Shown here one piece after another: positions 42,569 through 51,520 of a DNA stretch of 64,000 nucleotides (the stretch's first letter is position 1; the number at the start of each line of letters is the position of its first letter). The stretch comes from DATCMU01 sp036563245 (GTDB taxonomy: Bacteria > Pseudomonadota > Alphaproteobacteria > Rhizobiales > Devosiaceae): assembly GCA_036563245.1 (NCBI GenBank), contig DATCMU010000014.1:16610-80609 (forward strand), in the 5' to 3' direction. A program made the translations under genes and the position numbers. Below the pieces are notes generated by a model. The model saw only the letters and a program-made list of their open reading frames with translations. It did not search any database and was not told the DNA's origin.

Positions 42569-43774
42569 ATGAGTATTCGTGTAGATAGCAAAGCATTGCG
42601 AGGCGCAGCCTCCGCCGTTTCGATCGTGTGGGCGGCAACAATGCTCAGCGGTTGCATGACGCTCGGTTTCGGTGGCGATCCCACGGTCACATCTTCGACC
42701 GCGACTTCGTCAGCCGGAAATCTCAATCAGCCAATGCCCGGCCCGGTCGTGGCGACCGTGGCGCCCAATGGCAGGTTCATTCCTCCCGCCGAGGTCGGCC
42801 AGCCCTCTGGGTCCGAGACCATTGTCACAGGCTCTCTGCCTGCAAATCGCGCCAAGCCGAATTCCGTAACAAGCCAGGACCTGCCGGCCCTGGCCAGTTC
42901 ATCCGCAGCCGGGAGTCCCGCAGCCATGCCTGCCCAGCCATCGTCCACACCAGTCCAGGTCGCGTCCGTATCGCAATCCCCGGCACCTGCTGCCGTGGCA
43001 CCGAAACTCGCCGCCGTGCCCGACAATTCCTACGTGCACGTCATCGAGGCGGGCGAGAGCATCTATTCAATTGCGCGGCGCTACGACGTCGCGACGGACG
43101 CGATCGTCAAGGCCAATCACCTGAGCGCGCCGAACCAGATTTTCGTCGGTCAGAAACTGATCATCCCCGGGCGTGGGGACCTGGTAGCCAACCGGTCGGT
43201 CGCCGCCGCCAAGCCGGCCAGCCCGACGGCTGTCGACAAGACGGAAACCGCTTCCATTCCGCCGGTCGCGCCTGCGGCAAAGGTCCGGCCGATTGTTGCC
43301 GCGACCGCGCCCGCTCAAAGTGCTGCCGCTGCTCCGGCATCGGCGCCTGCAGCCAAGGTAGCCAACATTCCGCAGACACCGGCGACGCCCGCCTCCGGGT
43401 CCGACAAGTTCCGCTGGCCACTGGTGGGGCGCGTGATCAACGATTTTGCCTCTACCAAGGGGACCGGGATCAACATCGAAGCGCCTGAGGGTGCGATGGT
43501 CAGGGCCGTTGATAGCGGCACCGTGATCTATGTCGGCAATGCGGTCGAGGGTTACGGAAACCTGGTGCTCATCAAGCATCCGAATGGCTATGTGTCGGCC
43601 TATGCGCACCTCAAGGATATATCTGTGTCCAAGGGCGAAGACGTGATGCGAGGCGATCCGATCGGGTCGGCGGGCATGACCGGATCCGTTTCGCGCCCGC
43701 AGCTGCATTTCGAATTGCGCAAGGGGGCTACGCCGGTCGATCCGCTTCCGCTGCTGGCCACCTCGCAAGGCTGA
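42569..43774 (+). CDS. nlpD: LysM/LytM lipoprotein, NlpD-like amidase activator
   Basis: A 401-residue envelope protein. The N-terminus is a lipoprotein signal with lipobox LSGC (Cys29 or near). A low-complexity linker follows, then a LysM domain (about 150-195; YVHVIEAGESIYSIARRYDV), a second linker, and a C-terminal LytM/M23 domain (about 285-395). In that domain the first His and Asp of the zinc site are missing (GTGINIEAPEG) while LHFELR remains, so it is probably not a hydrolase but activates an amidase, as NlpD does. A terminator follows. Confidence 0.85.
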   Translation: MSIRVDSKALRGAASAVSIVWAATMLSGCMTLGFGGDPTVTSSTATSSAGNLNQPMPGPVVATVAPNGRFIPPAEVGQPSGSETIVTGSLPANRAKPNSVTSQDLPALASSSAAGSPAAMPAQPSSTPVQVASVSQSPAPAAVAPKLAAVPDNSYVHVIEAGESIYSIARRYDVATDAIVKANHLSAPNQIFVGQKLIIPGRGDLVANRSVAAAKPASPTAVDKTETASIPPVAPAAKVRPIVAATAPAQSAAAAPASAPAAKVANIPQTPATPASGSDKFRWPLVGRVINDFASTKGTGINIEAPEGAMVRAVDSGTVIYVGNAVEGYGNLVLIKHPNGYVSAYAHLKDISVSKGEDVMRGDPIGSAGMTGSVSRPQLHFELRKGATPVDPLPLLATSQG

Positions 43775-43805
43775 TCCCTTGCGTCGAAATCGCTGGTGAA
43801 CAAGG

Positions 43806-43832
43806 AGCCCGGCCATCGCGCCGGGCTTTTTG
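43806..43832 (+). terminator. Intrinsic terminator after the NlpD-like gene
   Basis: AGCCCGG at 43806-43812 pairs with CCGGGCT at 43821-43827 and is followed by TTTTT. It sits between convergent genes and ends the surE-pcm-nlpD transcript. Confidence 0.88.
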
Positions 43833-43840
43833 CGACGGGT

Positions 43841-44764
43841 TCAGATTGCCTTGCCGTTTTCTCCGGCAACCTGGCGAATGAACTGGATGGCAACGCGCCC
43901 GGAGCGGGCGCCACGGGTGGCGGCCCACTCGATCGCCCGGCGGACGAGTTCTTCGTCCGCGACATCAAGCCCGTAATGGTCGGCATATCCGCGCACCATG
44001 GCCAGATAGGTGGGCTGGTCGCACTGGTGGAAGCCGAGCCAGAGCCCAAACCTGTCGGATAGCGACACCTTTTCCTCGATGGCCTCGCCGGGATTGATCG
44101 CGGTGGCGCGCTCGTTGTCGATCATGTCGCGCGGCATGAGATGGCGGCGGTTGGAAGTGGCATAGAACAGGGTGTTGTCCGGCCGTCCCTCTATGCCCCC
44201 ATCAAGGATGGACTTGAGCGACTTGTATGTCGCTTCGCCGGCATCGAAACTGAGGTCGTCGCAAAAGACGATGAAGCGTGCCTCGTGCCGCGCCAGCGCG
44301 CGCATCAGGTCCGGCAGCGATTCGATATCCTCACGGTTGATCTCGATCAGGACGAGCCGGGAGAGGGACCGGTCCTGCATTTGGTTGACATGGGCATGGA
44401 CCGCCTTGACCAGCGAACTCTTGCCCATGCCGCGCGCGCCCCAAAGCAGGGCATTGTTGGCGCCATATCCCCTGGCGAACTGCAAGGTGTTCTGCAAGAG
44501 GGTGTCGCGAACCTCGCTTACGCCCCGCAGCAGGTCGAGCGGGACCCGATTCACCTGCCCCACAGGGTGAAGGCGGTTGCCCGGCGCATCCCAGTGGTAG
44601 GCCTCATCATCGCCAATCTCGGGGATGGAGAATTTGTCGCGACCGGAAATATCGTTCAGCGAGGTGGCGATCGTGTCGAGCGCGTTGGCAATCCGCGCCA
44701 GCAATTCCTGGTCAGACAAGCGAGCAAAATCCTGTTCTACGCGCCACTCGGTTTGCCTTTGCAA
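43841..44764 (-). CDS. DUF815-family AAA+ ATPase
   Basis: A 307-residue P-loop ATPase of the DUF815 group. The Walker A is GARGMGKSSLVKA (near 110), the Walker B-like RFIVFCDDLSF near 165, and SNRRHLMPRDM follows. A helical N-terminus of about 80 residues precedes the ATPase core. Such proteins are widespread and conserved but have no firm function. TTG 44764 is the likely start; no ATG fits. It is divergent from yajC, a neighbourhood seen across Hyphomicrobiales. Confidence 0.85.
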   Translation of the reverse strand: MQRQTEWRVEQDFARLSDQELLARIANALDTIATSLNDISGRDKFSIPEIGDDEAYHWDAPGNRLHPVGQVNRVPLDLLRGVSEVRDTLLQNTLQFARGYGANNALLWGARGMGKSSLVKAVHAHVNQMQDRSLSRLVLIEINREDIESLPDLMRALARHEARFIVFCDDLSFDAGEATYKSLKSILDGGIEGRPDNTLFYATSNRRHLMPRDMIDNERATAINPGEAIEEKVSLSDRFGLWLGFHQCDQPTYLAMVRGYADHYGLDVADEELVRRAIEWAATRGARSGRVAIQFIRQVAGENGKAI

Positions 44765-44891
44765 TCCCGAAGGGCCGCGAGTATAGTCCGCGCGATTTTT
44801 GCGGGGGTCGGCTCTGCCCGAACCCGCGGTCGATCCCTATATGGGACATTCAGCCAGCTATTGACAAGCCGACATCCAAGGAGCGCTCCCT

Positions 44892-45227
44892 ATGTTCGTA
44901 ACGCCCGCTTTTGCCCAGGCCGCAGGAGGCCCCGGAGCCGTCGACCTGTTCTCCAGCTTCGTGCCGATCCTGCTGCTGATCGTGATTTTCTGGCTTCTGA
45001 TCTTTCGTCCGCAACAAAAGCGCGCCAAGGAGCATCAGGCGATGCTCAACGCGATCCGTCGCGGCGACACGGTGGTGACCACCGGCGGCATCATCGGCAA
45101 GGTGATCCGGGTGAAGGAAGGCGAGGATCTCGAGATCGAGATTGCGGATGGCGTGCGCGTGAAGCTTGCGCGCGGCATGGTCACCGACGTGCGTTCCAAG
45201 GCGGAACCGGTCAACGACAACAAGTAA
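44892..45227 (+). CDS. yajC: Preprotein translocase accessory subunit YajC
   Basis: Small inner-membrane partner of SecDF. The 111-residue product has a short periplasmic N-terminus, one membrane helix (about 22-42; VPILLLIVIFWLLIFRPQQKR) and a cytoplasmic domain with GDTVVTTGGIIGKV. ATG 44892 has AAGGAGCG upstream. It is 42 bases before secDF. Confidence 0.96.
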   Translation: MFVTPAFAQAAGGPGAVDLFSSFVPILLLIVIFWLLIFRPQQKRAKEHQAMLNAIRRGDTVVTTGGIIGKVIRVKEGEDLEIEIADGVRVKLARGMVTDVRSKAEPVNDNK

Positions 45228-45269
45228 TCCGGGCCGCCAACCCGCGCCTCACAAAGGCAAGGACCTGAT

Positions 45270-47819
45270 ATGTTGCATTTCTCGCCGTTTCGAACCGCGA
45301 TCATCGCTGTGGTCGCAGTTCTGGGCATCCTGTTCACGATCCCGAATTTCCTCACCAAGGACCAGCTCGCGGCATGGCCGGGTTTCCTGCCGAGCAAGAC
45401 AATGGTGCTCGGACTTGACCTGCAGGGCGGTTCCCACCTCCTCTTGCAGGTCAATCGTGATGACATCATCAACGAGCGGATCAAGGAACTCAGGAAAGAG
45501 GCCCGTTCGGCGCTGACCGACAAGGGCATCGGCAACATCATCACGACCAGCGGCAAGGCCCTGACGATCGAACTGGTCGACCCCACTCGGCTTTCCGATG
45601 CGGAAGCGGCGCTCAAATCCATCCAGACGAATATATCGCAGACCGTTCTGGGTGTGGGCGGCGTCGCTGAAACCGAACAGAGTGTTACGCCCGACGGCAA
45701 GATCACGCTGACCCTGACCGACAAGGGTATCGACGAGCGCATGTCCTCGCTGGTGTCGCAATCGATCGAGGTCATCAGGAAGCGCGTTGACGAGCTGGGT
45801 ACGACCGAGCCATCCATTCAGCGCCAGGGCAGTGATCGCGTTCTGGTCCAGGTGCCGGGCTTCAACGATTCGGCGCGGCTGAAGGACATCATCTCCCGCA
45901 CGGCGCGCCTGACATTCCATCTGGTCTATCCGAACATGACCGCGGCCCAGGCCAAGGCGCAGGGATTGCCGGCCGGCACAGAAATCCTTCCCAGCAAGGA
46001 TGGCGGCGAGGAACTGATCTATGAGGACATCGCGCTGGGCGGTGAGTCTCTGACCAATGCCGAGCCCGGTTTCGACCAGCAGACGTCGCAGCCAATCGTC
46101 ACCTTCCGTTTCGATACCCAGGGCGCGATCAAGTTCGGCGAACTGACCTCGGCCCATGTGGGCCAGCGTTTTGCGGTGGTTCTCGACAACCAGGTGATTA
46201 CCGCGCCGGTTATACGTCAGCCGATTACCGGTGGCACTGGCCAGATCAGCGGCAGCTTCACCACGGCCAGCGCGAATGACCTTGCCGTGCTTCTGCGTGC
46301 CGGCGCGTTGCCGGCGACCCTCGATATCATCGAGGAGCGTTCGGTCGGACCGAGCCTTGGCGCGGACTCCATTCGCGCCGGTGTGATCGCCGGCCTGATC
46401 GGCGCGATCGCGGTCGTGGTCTTCATGGTGCTCGCCTATGGCCTGTTCGGGCTGTTTGCCGACATCTCGCTGGTGCTCAATGTCGTGCTCATCCTTGGCG
46501 CGTTGTCGATGCTCGGAGCCACCCTAACACTGCCGGGTATCGCCGGTATCGTTCTGACGATCGGCATGGCCGTGGACGCCAACGTGCTGATCTACGAGCG
46601 CATACGTGAGGAAATGGCCGCCGGGCGCACGCTGGTGCAGTCCATCGAAGCGGGCTTCCAGCGCGCCATGGCCACCATCGTCGATGCGAACGTGACGACG
46701 CTTATCGCCGCGGTTGTGCTGTTCTTCATGGGCTCCGGACCGGTGCAGGGCTTTGCGGTGACGCTGGCGCTGGGCATCCTGACCACGATGTTCACCGCCT
46801 ATCTGGTCAGCCTTTTCATCATCGGCCGCTGGTATGCGTTCGTGCGGCCCAAGAAGCTGCGGCTGCAGGTGTTCCGGTTCGTGCCCGACAACACCAAGAT
46901 ACCCTTCATGGCGTGGCGCAAGATCGCCATAACCGGCTCGGTTCTGGCGTCTATTGCCTCGCTGGCGCTGTTCGGGGTCCATGGGTTGAACCTTGGTATC
47001 GACTTCAAGGGCGGCTCTGCCCTGACCATCGAGTCGACGACGGGGCCGGCTGACGCGGGCGAGATCCGCGCCAAGCTCAACACCCTCGGTCTTGGGGACG
47101 TTCAGGTCCAGGGTTTCGGGAAACCCGAGGACGTGCTGGTCCGGATCGGCGCACAGCCGGGCGGTGACACCGCGCAGCAGGAGGCGGTCAAGAAGGTCAG
47201 CGATGCCCTTGGTGCGGACAGCTTCAAGATCCTGTCGACCGACGTGGTCGGACCCACCGTATCGGGCGAACTGGCAGTGGCCGGCGCAATCGCGGTCGGC
47301 GTGGCGCTGCTCGGTGTGCTGATCTACCTGTGGTTCCGCTTCGAGTGGCAATTTGCAGTCGGTGCGTTGATCGCGACCATGCATGACGTGATCATGACCA
47401 TCGGGTTCTTCTCTCTCACCGGCATCGAGTTCAACCTGTCCAGTATCGCGGCAGTGCTGACGATCGTGGGCTATTCGTTGAACGACACCGTGGTGGTCTA
47501 CGACCGCGTGCGCGAATGGTTGAAGAAGTTCAGGCGCATGCCATTGCCTGAACTGATCGATGATTCGATCAACTCGACGTTGTCGCGCACCACGCTGACT
47601 TCGTTCACCACGCTGCTTGCGCTGTTGGCGCTGGTCTTCTTTGGCGGCGAGGTGATCCGCAGCTTCACGTTGTCGATGACGTTCGGCGTGTTGATCGGAA
47701 CCTATTCCTCGATCTTCATTGCGGCGCCGATCCTGATTCTGTTCCGCCTGAAGTCCCGCGCAGAAGTGGCGCGTGACGAAAAGGTGAAGGAAAAGAGGAC
47801 AGACGGCGCAGCGGTCTGA
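45270..47819 (+). CDS. secDF: Fused protein-export membrane protein SecDF
   Basis: Uses the proton gradient to pull exported proteins through SecYEG. SecD (about 1-530) and SecF (about 550-840) are joined in one 849-residue chain. SecD parts: TM1, LGLDLQGGSHLLLQV, the P1 periplasmic domain and GMAVDANVLIYERIREE. SecF parts: LGIDFKGGSALTIE and GYSLNDTVVVYDRVRE. Both carry the conserved membrane Asp/Arg of the proton path. The fusion is common in Hyphomicrobiales. The stop shares one base with the next gene's ATG. Confidence 0.97.
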   Translation: MLHFSPFRTAIIAVVAVLGILFTIPNFLTKDQLAAWPGFLPSKTMVLGLDLQGGSHLLLQVNRDDIINERIKELRKEARSALTDKGIGNIITTSGKALTIELVDPTRLSDAEAALKSIQTNISQTVLGVGGVAETEQSVTPDGKITLTLTDKGIDERMSSLVSQSIEVIRKRVDELGTTEPSIQRQGSDRVLVQVPGFNDSARLKDIISRTARLTFHLVYPNMTAAQAKAQGLPAGTEILPSKDGGEELIYEDIALGGESLTNAEPGFDQQTSQPIVTFRFDTQGAIKFGELTSAHVGQRFAVVLDNQVITAPVIRQPITGGTGQISGSFTTASANDLAVLLRAGALPATLDIIEERSVGPSLGADSIRAGVIAGLIGAIAVVVFMVLAYGLFGLFADISLVLNVVLILGALSMLGATLTLPGIAGIVLTIGMAVDANVLIYERIREEMAAGRTLVQSIEAGFQRAMATIVDANVTTLIAAVVLFFMGSGPVQGFAVTLALGILTTMFTAYLVSLFIIGRWYAFVRPKKLRLQVFRFVPDNTKIPFMAWRKIAITGSVLASIASLALFGVHGLNLGIDFKGGSALTIESTTGPADAGEIRAKLNTLGLGDVQVQGFGKPEDVLVRIGAQPGGDTAQQEAVKKVSDALGADSFKILSTDVVGPTVSGELAVAGAIAVGVALLGVLIYLWFRFEWQFAVGALIATMHDVIMTIGFFSLTGIEFNLSSIAAVLTIVGYSLNDTVVVYDRVREWLKKFRRMPLPELIDDSINSTLSRTTLTSFTTLLALLALVFFGGEVIRSFTLSMTFGVLIGTYSSIFIAAPILILFRLKSRAEVARDEKVKEKRTDGAAV

Positions 47820-48217
47820 TGTCGAGGAAAGACCCACACACGGGCGGGCACTATCCGTATCAGGCGGCCATCGAGGCCTATGGCAACGGCGGGTTCCGTT
47901 TTGCGGGCATGTCGCATCGCGGTTCGCTGCTGTGCCTTCCCGGCGGCATGTTCGCCTGGGACGTAAACGAGGCGAGGGACGTGACCGTTGAAAGTCTCTC
48001 ACCCGTATTCGAGGCCGCAGACAGCCTGGACGTCCTGTTCATCGGCATGGGACCGGATATCGCGCCACTTCCCACCCCGTTGCGGGATGCTCTCAGGGAA
48101 CGCGGAATCATCGTTGAAGCCGTTTCCACCGGCAGTGCCGTTCGCACCTACAACGTTCTGTTGGCCGAGGATCGCGCGGTCGCCGCTGCGCTGATCGCGG
48201 TCGACCGCTCGAAATGA
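47819..48217 (+). CDS. Mth938-domain protein (NDUFAF3-like, DUF498)
   Basis: A 132-residue protein of the Mth938/DUF498 fold. Typical motifs are FRFAGMSHRGSLLCLPGG near the start and DVLFIGMGPDIAPLP in the middle. The mitochondrial relative NDUFAF3 is a complex I assembly factor, and its bacterial homologues are often found next to secDF. No catalytic site is recognised. It starts at ATG 47819 on the last base of the secDF stop and is followed seven bases later by the NDUFAF6-like gene. A link to complex I or membrane insertion is inference. Confidence 0.88.
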   Translation: MSRKDPHTGGHYPYQAAIEAYGNGGFRFAGMSHRGSLLCLPGGMFAWDVNEARDVTVESLSPVFEAADSLDVLFIGMGPDIAPLPTPLRDALRERGIIVEAVSTGSAVRTYNVLLAEDRAVAAALIAVDRSK

Positions 48218-48224
48218 GGCGCTG

Positions 48225-49061
48225 ATGCGCGAGGACAGCATCGCACTCACCCGCGAATTCCTGAAGGCGAATGACCGGGATCGCTACCAAAACAGCCTGC
48301 TCGCCCGTGGTGAGGCCCGGGACGCGATCCAGGCGCTGTTCGCTTTCAGTGCAGATGTGGCTGCGGTGCGCGAGCGCGTGCATGAACCAGCGCCTGGCGA
48401 AATTCGCCTCCAGTGGTGGCACGATGCGCTGGAGGGCGAACAGCACGGGGACGTGTCGCAGAACCCGGTTGCCGATGCGCTCCTGTGGGCTGTCGACACC
48501 TACAGGCTGCCGCGTGCGCCGTTGCTGGCCCTGATCGCGGCGCGCCGTTTCGATCTCTACGATGATCCCATGCCCGATATCGGGACTTTCGAGGGGTATG
48601 CAGGAGAAACCGTCTCGGTGCTGTTCCAGTTGGCCGCGATGGTCCTTGATGGCGGCCGCGAAGTCCCGGGTAGCGCCGATGCGGCAGGGCATATGGGGGT
48701 GGCCGACGCATTGCTCGGGCATATCCGCGCTTTCGGCTTCAATGCATCGCGCGGGCGCCTGTTCCTGCCGGCCTCGGTGTTTGCCGCGCACGGGGTTGCC
48801 GAAACGGACATATTCTCCGGCAATGCGACCGAGGGGATGCGCAACGCGCTGGGGCAACTGCGCGAAATGGCGATTGAGCATCTCGCCAGAGCACAGGCGG
48901 CAGCCGGGAAGCTGCCTGGCCATGTGCGCCCGGCAGTCGCGCATATCGGGGTTCTCAGGCACTACGCCAGGCTTGCCGAGCAGCAGGTGAACGAACCGTT
49001 CGCGCCGCCGGGGAAGATTGCGGAGTGGCGCAGGATCCTGGCCCTGGTGTTTTCCGTCTAG
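48225..49061 (+). CDS. Squalene/phytoene synthase family protein (NDUFAF6-like)
   Basis: A 278-residue all-helical protein of the trans-isoprenyl diphosphate synthase head-to-head family. The conserved EIRLQWWHDALEG region and FEGYAGETVSVLFQLA are seen. The aspartate-rich prenyl diphosphate motifs expected in true phytoene synthases are weak or altered, and no carotenoid or hopanoid genes lie near. The mitochondrial relative NDUFAF6 assists complex I assembly, and the gene before this is NDUFAF3-like. That role is the more probable one, but remains inference. Confidence 0.78.
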   Translation: MREDSIALTREFLKANDRDRYQNSLLARGEARDAIQALFAFSADVAAVRERVHEPAPGEIRLQWWHDALEGEQHGDVSQNPVADALLWAVDTYRLPRAPLLALIAARRFDLYDDPMPDIGTFEGYAGETVSVLFQLAAMVLDGGREVPGSADAAGHMGVADALLGHIRAFGFNASRGRLFLPASVFAAHGVAETDIFSGNATEGMRNALGQLREMAIEHLARAQAAAGKLPGHVRPAVAHIGVLRHYARLAEQQVNEPFAPPGKIAEWRRILALVFSV

Positions 49062-49166
49062 ACCATGTCGCGTCTTGATGGAATCAAGACACCTGGTCCA
49101 GGTCTTTGAGTGGTCGCACGTTCAAAACGGAATACCGGTGCCCACTTTTCCTGAACATGATCTAGG
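49061..49166. repeat. Hyphomicrobiales-type intergenic repeat with two palindromic parts
   Basis: Two blocks lie between convergent genes. A hairpin at 49061-49098 has a perfect GTCTTGAT/ATCAAGAC stem (49072-49090) enclosed by GACCA/TGGTC. The second block, about 49118-49166, contains ACCGGTGCCCACTTTTC and CATGATC; on the minus strand this reads GATCATG...AAAAGTGGGCACCGG. I recognise this wording from dispersed repeats of rhizobial genomes. Only one copy is in this window, so repetition cannot be confirmed here. It may act as a bidirectional terminator. Confidence 0.6.
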
Positions 49167-50565
49167 TGGGAGCCATGGCCCCAATTCGGGACCACGGCCC
49201 GATGTCCTCAAGGGCTCTGGTGGTGATGGCGCGCTTCTTGGCGAGCGCCTTTTCGGAACCGCGCCACCGTTTCACACCCTCGGGCTTTGTGAGCTTTTCA
49301 GGCGGCGGAAACAGCCCGAAATTGACGTTCATCGGCTGGAAGGTCCGAACGCTGGAGTTGTCATCGGCGAGATAGCCCCCGCTGATGTGGTGGATCAGGG
49401 CGCCCAGGGCCGTGGTGGCCGGCGGCGTTGGAAGTGTTTCGCCCCGCGCCTCGGCGGCGGCCATGCGGCCGGCGACGAGTCCGATCGCCGCGCTTTCGAT
49501 ATAGCCTTCCACACCGGTTATCTGGCCCGCAAAGCGAAGCCGCGGATCTGACCTGAGCTTGAGGTCTGGCCGCAGTACCTTGGGCGAATTGAGGAAAGTG
49601 TTCTTGTGCAGGCCCCCGAGGCGGGCAAACTGCGCCTGCTCGAGGCCCGGGATCATACGGAAGATGTCCGCCTGGATGCCATAGCGCAGCCGGGTCTGGA
49701 ACCCCACCATGTTCCACAGCGTGCCCAGCGCGTTGTCCTGTCTCAGCTGTACCACGGCATAGGGCGGGTTTTCCGGGTCACGCGGATTGGTGAGCCCGAC
49801 CGGTTTCATTGGTCCGTAGCGCAGCGTCTCCCGGCCGCGCTGCGCCATTTCCTCGATTGGCAGGCAGCCATCGAAGAACGGCACGTCCCAGGGGTTTGGC
49901 CGGTGCTCTTCCCCCGCGAGCAGCGCATCGATGAAGGCATCGTACTGTTCATGGGTCATCGGGCAGTTGAGATAGTCGGCGCCGGTGCCCGCGGGTCCGG
50001 GCTTGTCGTATCGTGACTGCGCCCAGACGATGTCGAGATCGATGCTGTCATAGTGCACGATCGGCGCGATCGCGTCGAAGAAGGCAAGGGAATCCTCGCC
50101 GGATAGTTTCCTCACCGCCTCAGCCAGCGCCGGCGAAGTGAGGGGGCCGGTGGCGATGATGACATTGGTCCATTCGGCGGGCGGCAGGCCGGAGATTTCC
50201 CCCTCGACGACCGTGATGTCAGGGTGATTGCGCACCGCTTCGGTGACCGTGTCGGAAAAGGCGTTCCGGTCAACCGCCAGCGCGCCGCCGGCGGGCAAGG
50301 CATTGGCATCGGCGGCGCGCATGATGAGCGAACCGCAGCGCCGCATCTCCTCGTGCAACAGGCCGACCGCATTGTGCTGGTGATCATCGGATCGGAAGCT
50401 GTTCGAGCAGACCAGCTCGGCAAAACCGCCGGTCTGGTGGGCGTCCGTCATGCGTTCCGGGCGCATTTCGTGCAGGATCACCCGGGCGCCGGAATTGGCG
50501 GCCTGCCAGGCAGCTTCGGACCCCGCGAGGCCCGCACCGATAATGTGAATGGGTTGGTCTGTCAT
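49162..50565 (-). CDS. trmFO: Folate/FAD-dependent tRNA (uracil-54) methyltransferase TrmFO
   Basis: Makes ribothymidine at position 54 of tRNAs using methylenetetrahydrofolate and FADH2. The 467-residue product begins with the FAD-binding loop IIGAGLAGSEAAWQ and has the family region ELVCSNSFRSDD (conserved Cys53) and PMTHEQYDAFIDAL. The C-terminus overlaps the edge of the intergenic repeat by a few bases. It is divergent from the GST gene. Confidence 0.97.
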   Translation of the reverse strand: MTDQPIHIIGAGLAGSEAAWQAANSGARVILHEMRPERMTDAHQTGGFAELVCSNSFRSDDHQHNAVGLLHEEMRRCGSLIMRAADANALPAGGALAVDRNAFSDTVTEAVRNHPDITVVEGEISGLPPAEWTNVIIATGPLTSPALAEAVRKLSGEDSLAFFDAIAPIVHYDSIDLDIVWAQSRYDKPGPAGTGADYLNCPMTHEQYDAFIDALLAGEEHRPNPWDVPFFDGCLPIEEMAQRGRETLRYGPMKPVGLTNPRDPENPPYAVVQLRQDNALGTLWNMVGFQTRLRYGIQADIFRMIPGLEQAQFARLGGLHKNTFLNSPKVLRPDLKLRSDPRLRFAGQITGVEGYIESAAIGLVAGRMAAAEARGETLPTPPATTALGALIHHISGGYLADDNSSVRTFQPMNVNFGLFPPPEKLTKPEGVKRWRGSEKALAKKRAITTRALEDIGPWSRIGAMAPT

Positions 50566-50644
50566 GGCGCCCAGATACCAAGTGCGGCGATGCCGCGCAA
50601 CTCGCTAAGATGGGGCATGAGTCGCGTGGAATGGAGCATGTGGA

Positions 50645-51289
50645 ATGGTTTCGGGACTGAAGCTCTGGGGGCGGCTGACATCAGCCAATGTCCAGAAGGC
50701 GGTTTGGGCACTCGAGGAGGTCGGCGCCCAATATGAGCGCGTGGATGCGGGTGGAAAATTTGGCGGCCTCGACAGGCCGGATTACCTGGCGCTCAACCCG
50801 AACGGGTTGGTGCCCACGTTGCAGGATGGCGACCTGACCATATGGGAGAGCCATGCCATCGTGCGTTATGTGGCCGCCCGGTTCGGCGCCGGTTCGCTCT
50901 GGCCGACCGACATCGCCGCGCGGGCCGTGACGGATCAATGGGCGGAGTGGACCAACACGACCTTTCAGCCGGCCTGGATCGGGCTGTTTACCCGATTGGT
51001 GCGGACGCCTCCAGCCAAGCGCAATCCCGAAGCTATTCAGGCCGCGTTCAACGCATCGCTACGCGCCTTCGGGATGCTGGAGGATCGGTTAGGGCAGACC
51101 CATTTTCTCGGCGGGGACGAGCTGACCTATGCGGACATTGTCGCAGGCGTTTCGCTCTATCGCTGGTTCAGTATGGATATTCCGCGCCCGCAAATGCCCA
51201 ATGTCGAGGCTTGGCACAAGCGTTTGCTGGAGCGTCCCGCGTTCGTCAGGGGCGCCTGCATCCCATTTGACGATCTGGTGGCCCGCTAG
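50645..51289 (+). CDS. Glutathione S-transferase family protein
   Basis: A 214-residue two-domain GST. The N-terminal thioredoxin-fold domain has LWGRLTSANVQKAVWALEE with a Ser in the place of the catalytic residue, then NPNGLVPTLQDGDLTIWESHAIVRYVA, which contains the cis-Pro and the Glu-Ser pair binding glutathione. The C-terminal helical domain has LGGDELTYADIVAGV. Substrate unknown. The ATG at 50645 gives normal length. Confidence 0.9.
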   Translation: MVSGLKLWGRLTSANVQKAVWALEEVGAQYERVDAGGKFGGLDRPDYLALNPNGLVPTLQDGDLTIWESHAIVRYVAARFGAGSLWPTDIAARAVTDQWAEWTNTTFQPAWIGLFTRLVRTPPAKRNPEAIQAAFNASLRAFGMLEDRLGQTHFLGGDELTYADIVAGVSLYRWFSMDIPRPQMPNVEAWHKRLLERPAFVRGACIPFDDLVAR

Positions 51290-51300
51290 GACCGGACAGC

Positions 51301-51330
51301 AAAACGCCCGCTTCAGTGAGAAGCGGGCGT
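51301..51330 (-). terminator. Intrinsic terminator of the DUF1127 gene
   Basis: ACGCCCGCTTC (51304-51314) and GAAGCGGGCGT (51320-51330) form a perfect 11-bp stem with a five-base loop. Read on the minus strand it is followed by TTTTGCT. It may also stop GST transcription from the other side, although no T-run is present there. Confidence 0.88.
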
Positions 51331-51370
51331 TCGGAGGTCAACTGTGAGAGCTGCCGATGCAGCGGCGGCC

Positions 51371-51520
51371 TTACAGCGAGCTGGCATGCTGGCGAGCGAT
51401 CGACTGAATATCGCCACGGGAGATGCCCAGGTCGTTCAGCGAGCGGTCGTCAAGGGTGTTCAGTTCACGCACCGTCTGCTGGTAGGCGGCCCATTTGCGA
51501 AGCGTCTTGCGGATGTCCAT
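51371..51520 (-). CDS. DUF1127 small protein
   Basis: A 49-residue protein, MDIRKTLRKW... to ...HASSL, that matches the DUF1127 pattern: a basic N-terminus, then LNTLDDRSLNDLGISRGDI. ATG 51520 has AAAGGAG at good distance; the upstream open frame to 51721 is not used. DUF1127 proteins of this length in rhizobia and related bacteria are arginine-rich and are linked to RNA turnover and phosphate/carbon metabolism. Its role here is unknown. Own terminator downstream. Confidence 0.88.
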   Translation of the reverse strand: MDIRKTLRKWAAYQQTVRELNTLDDRSLNDLGISRGDIQSIARQHASSL

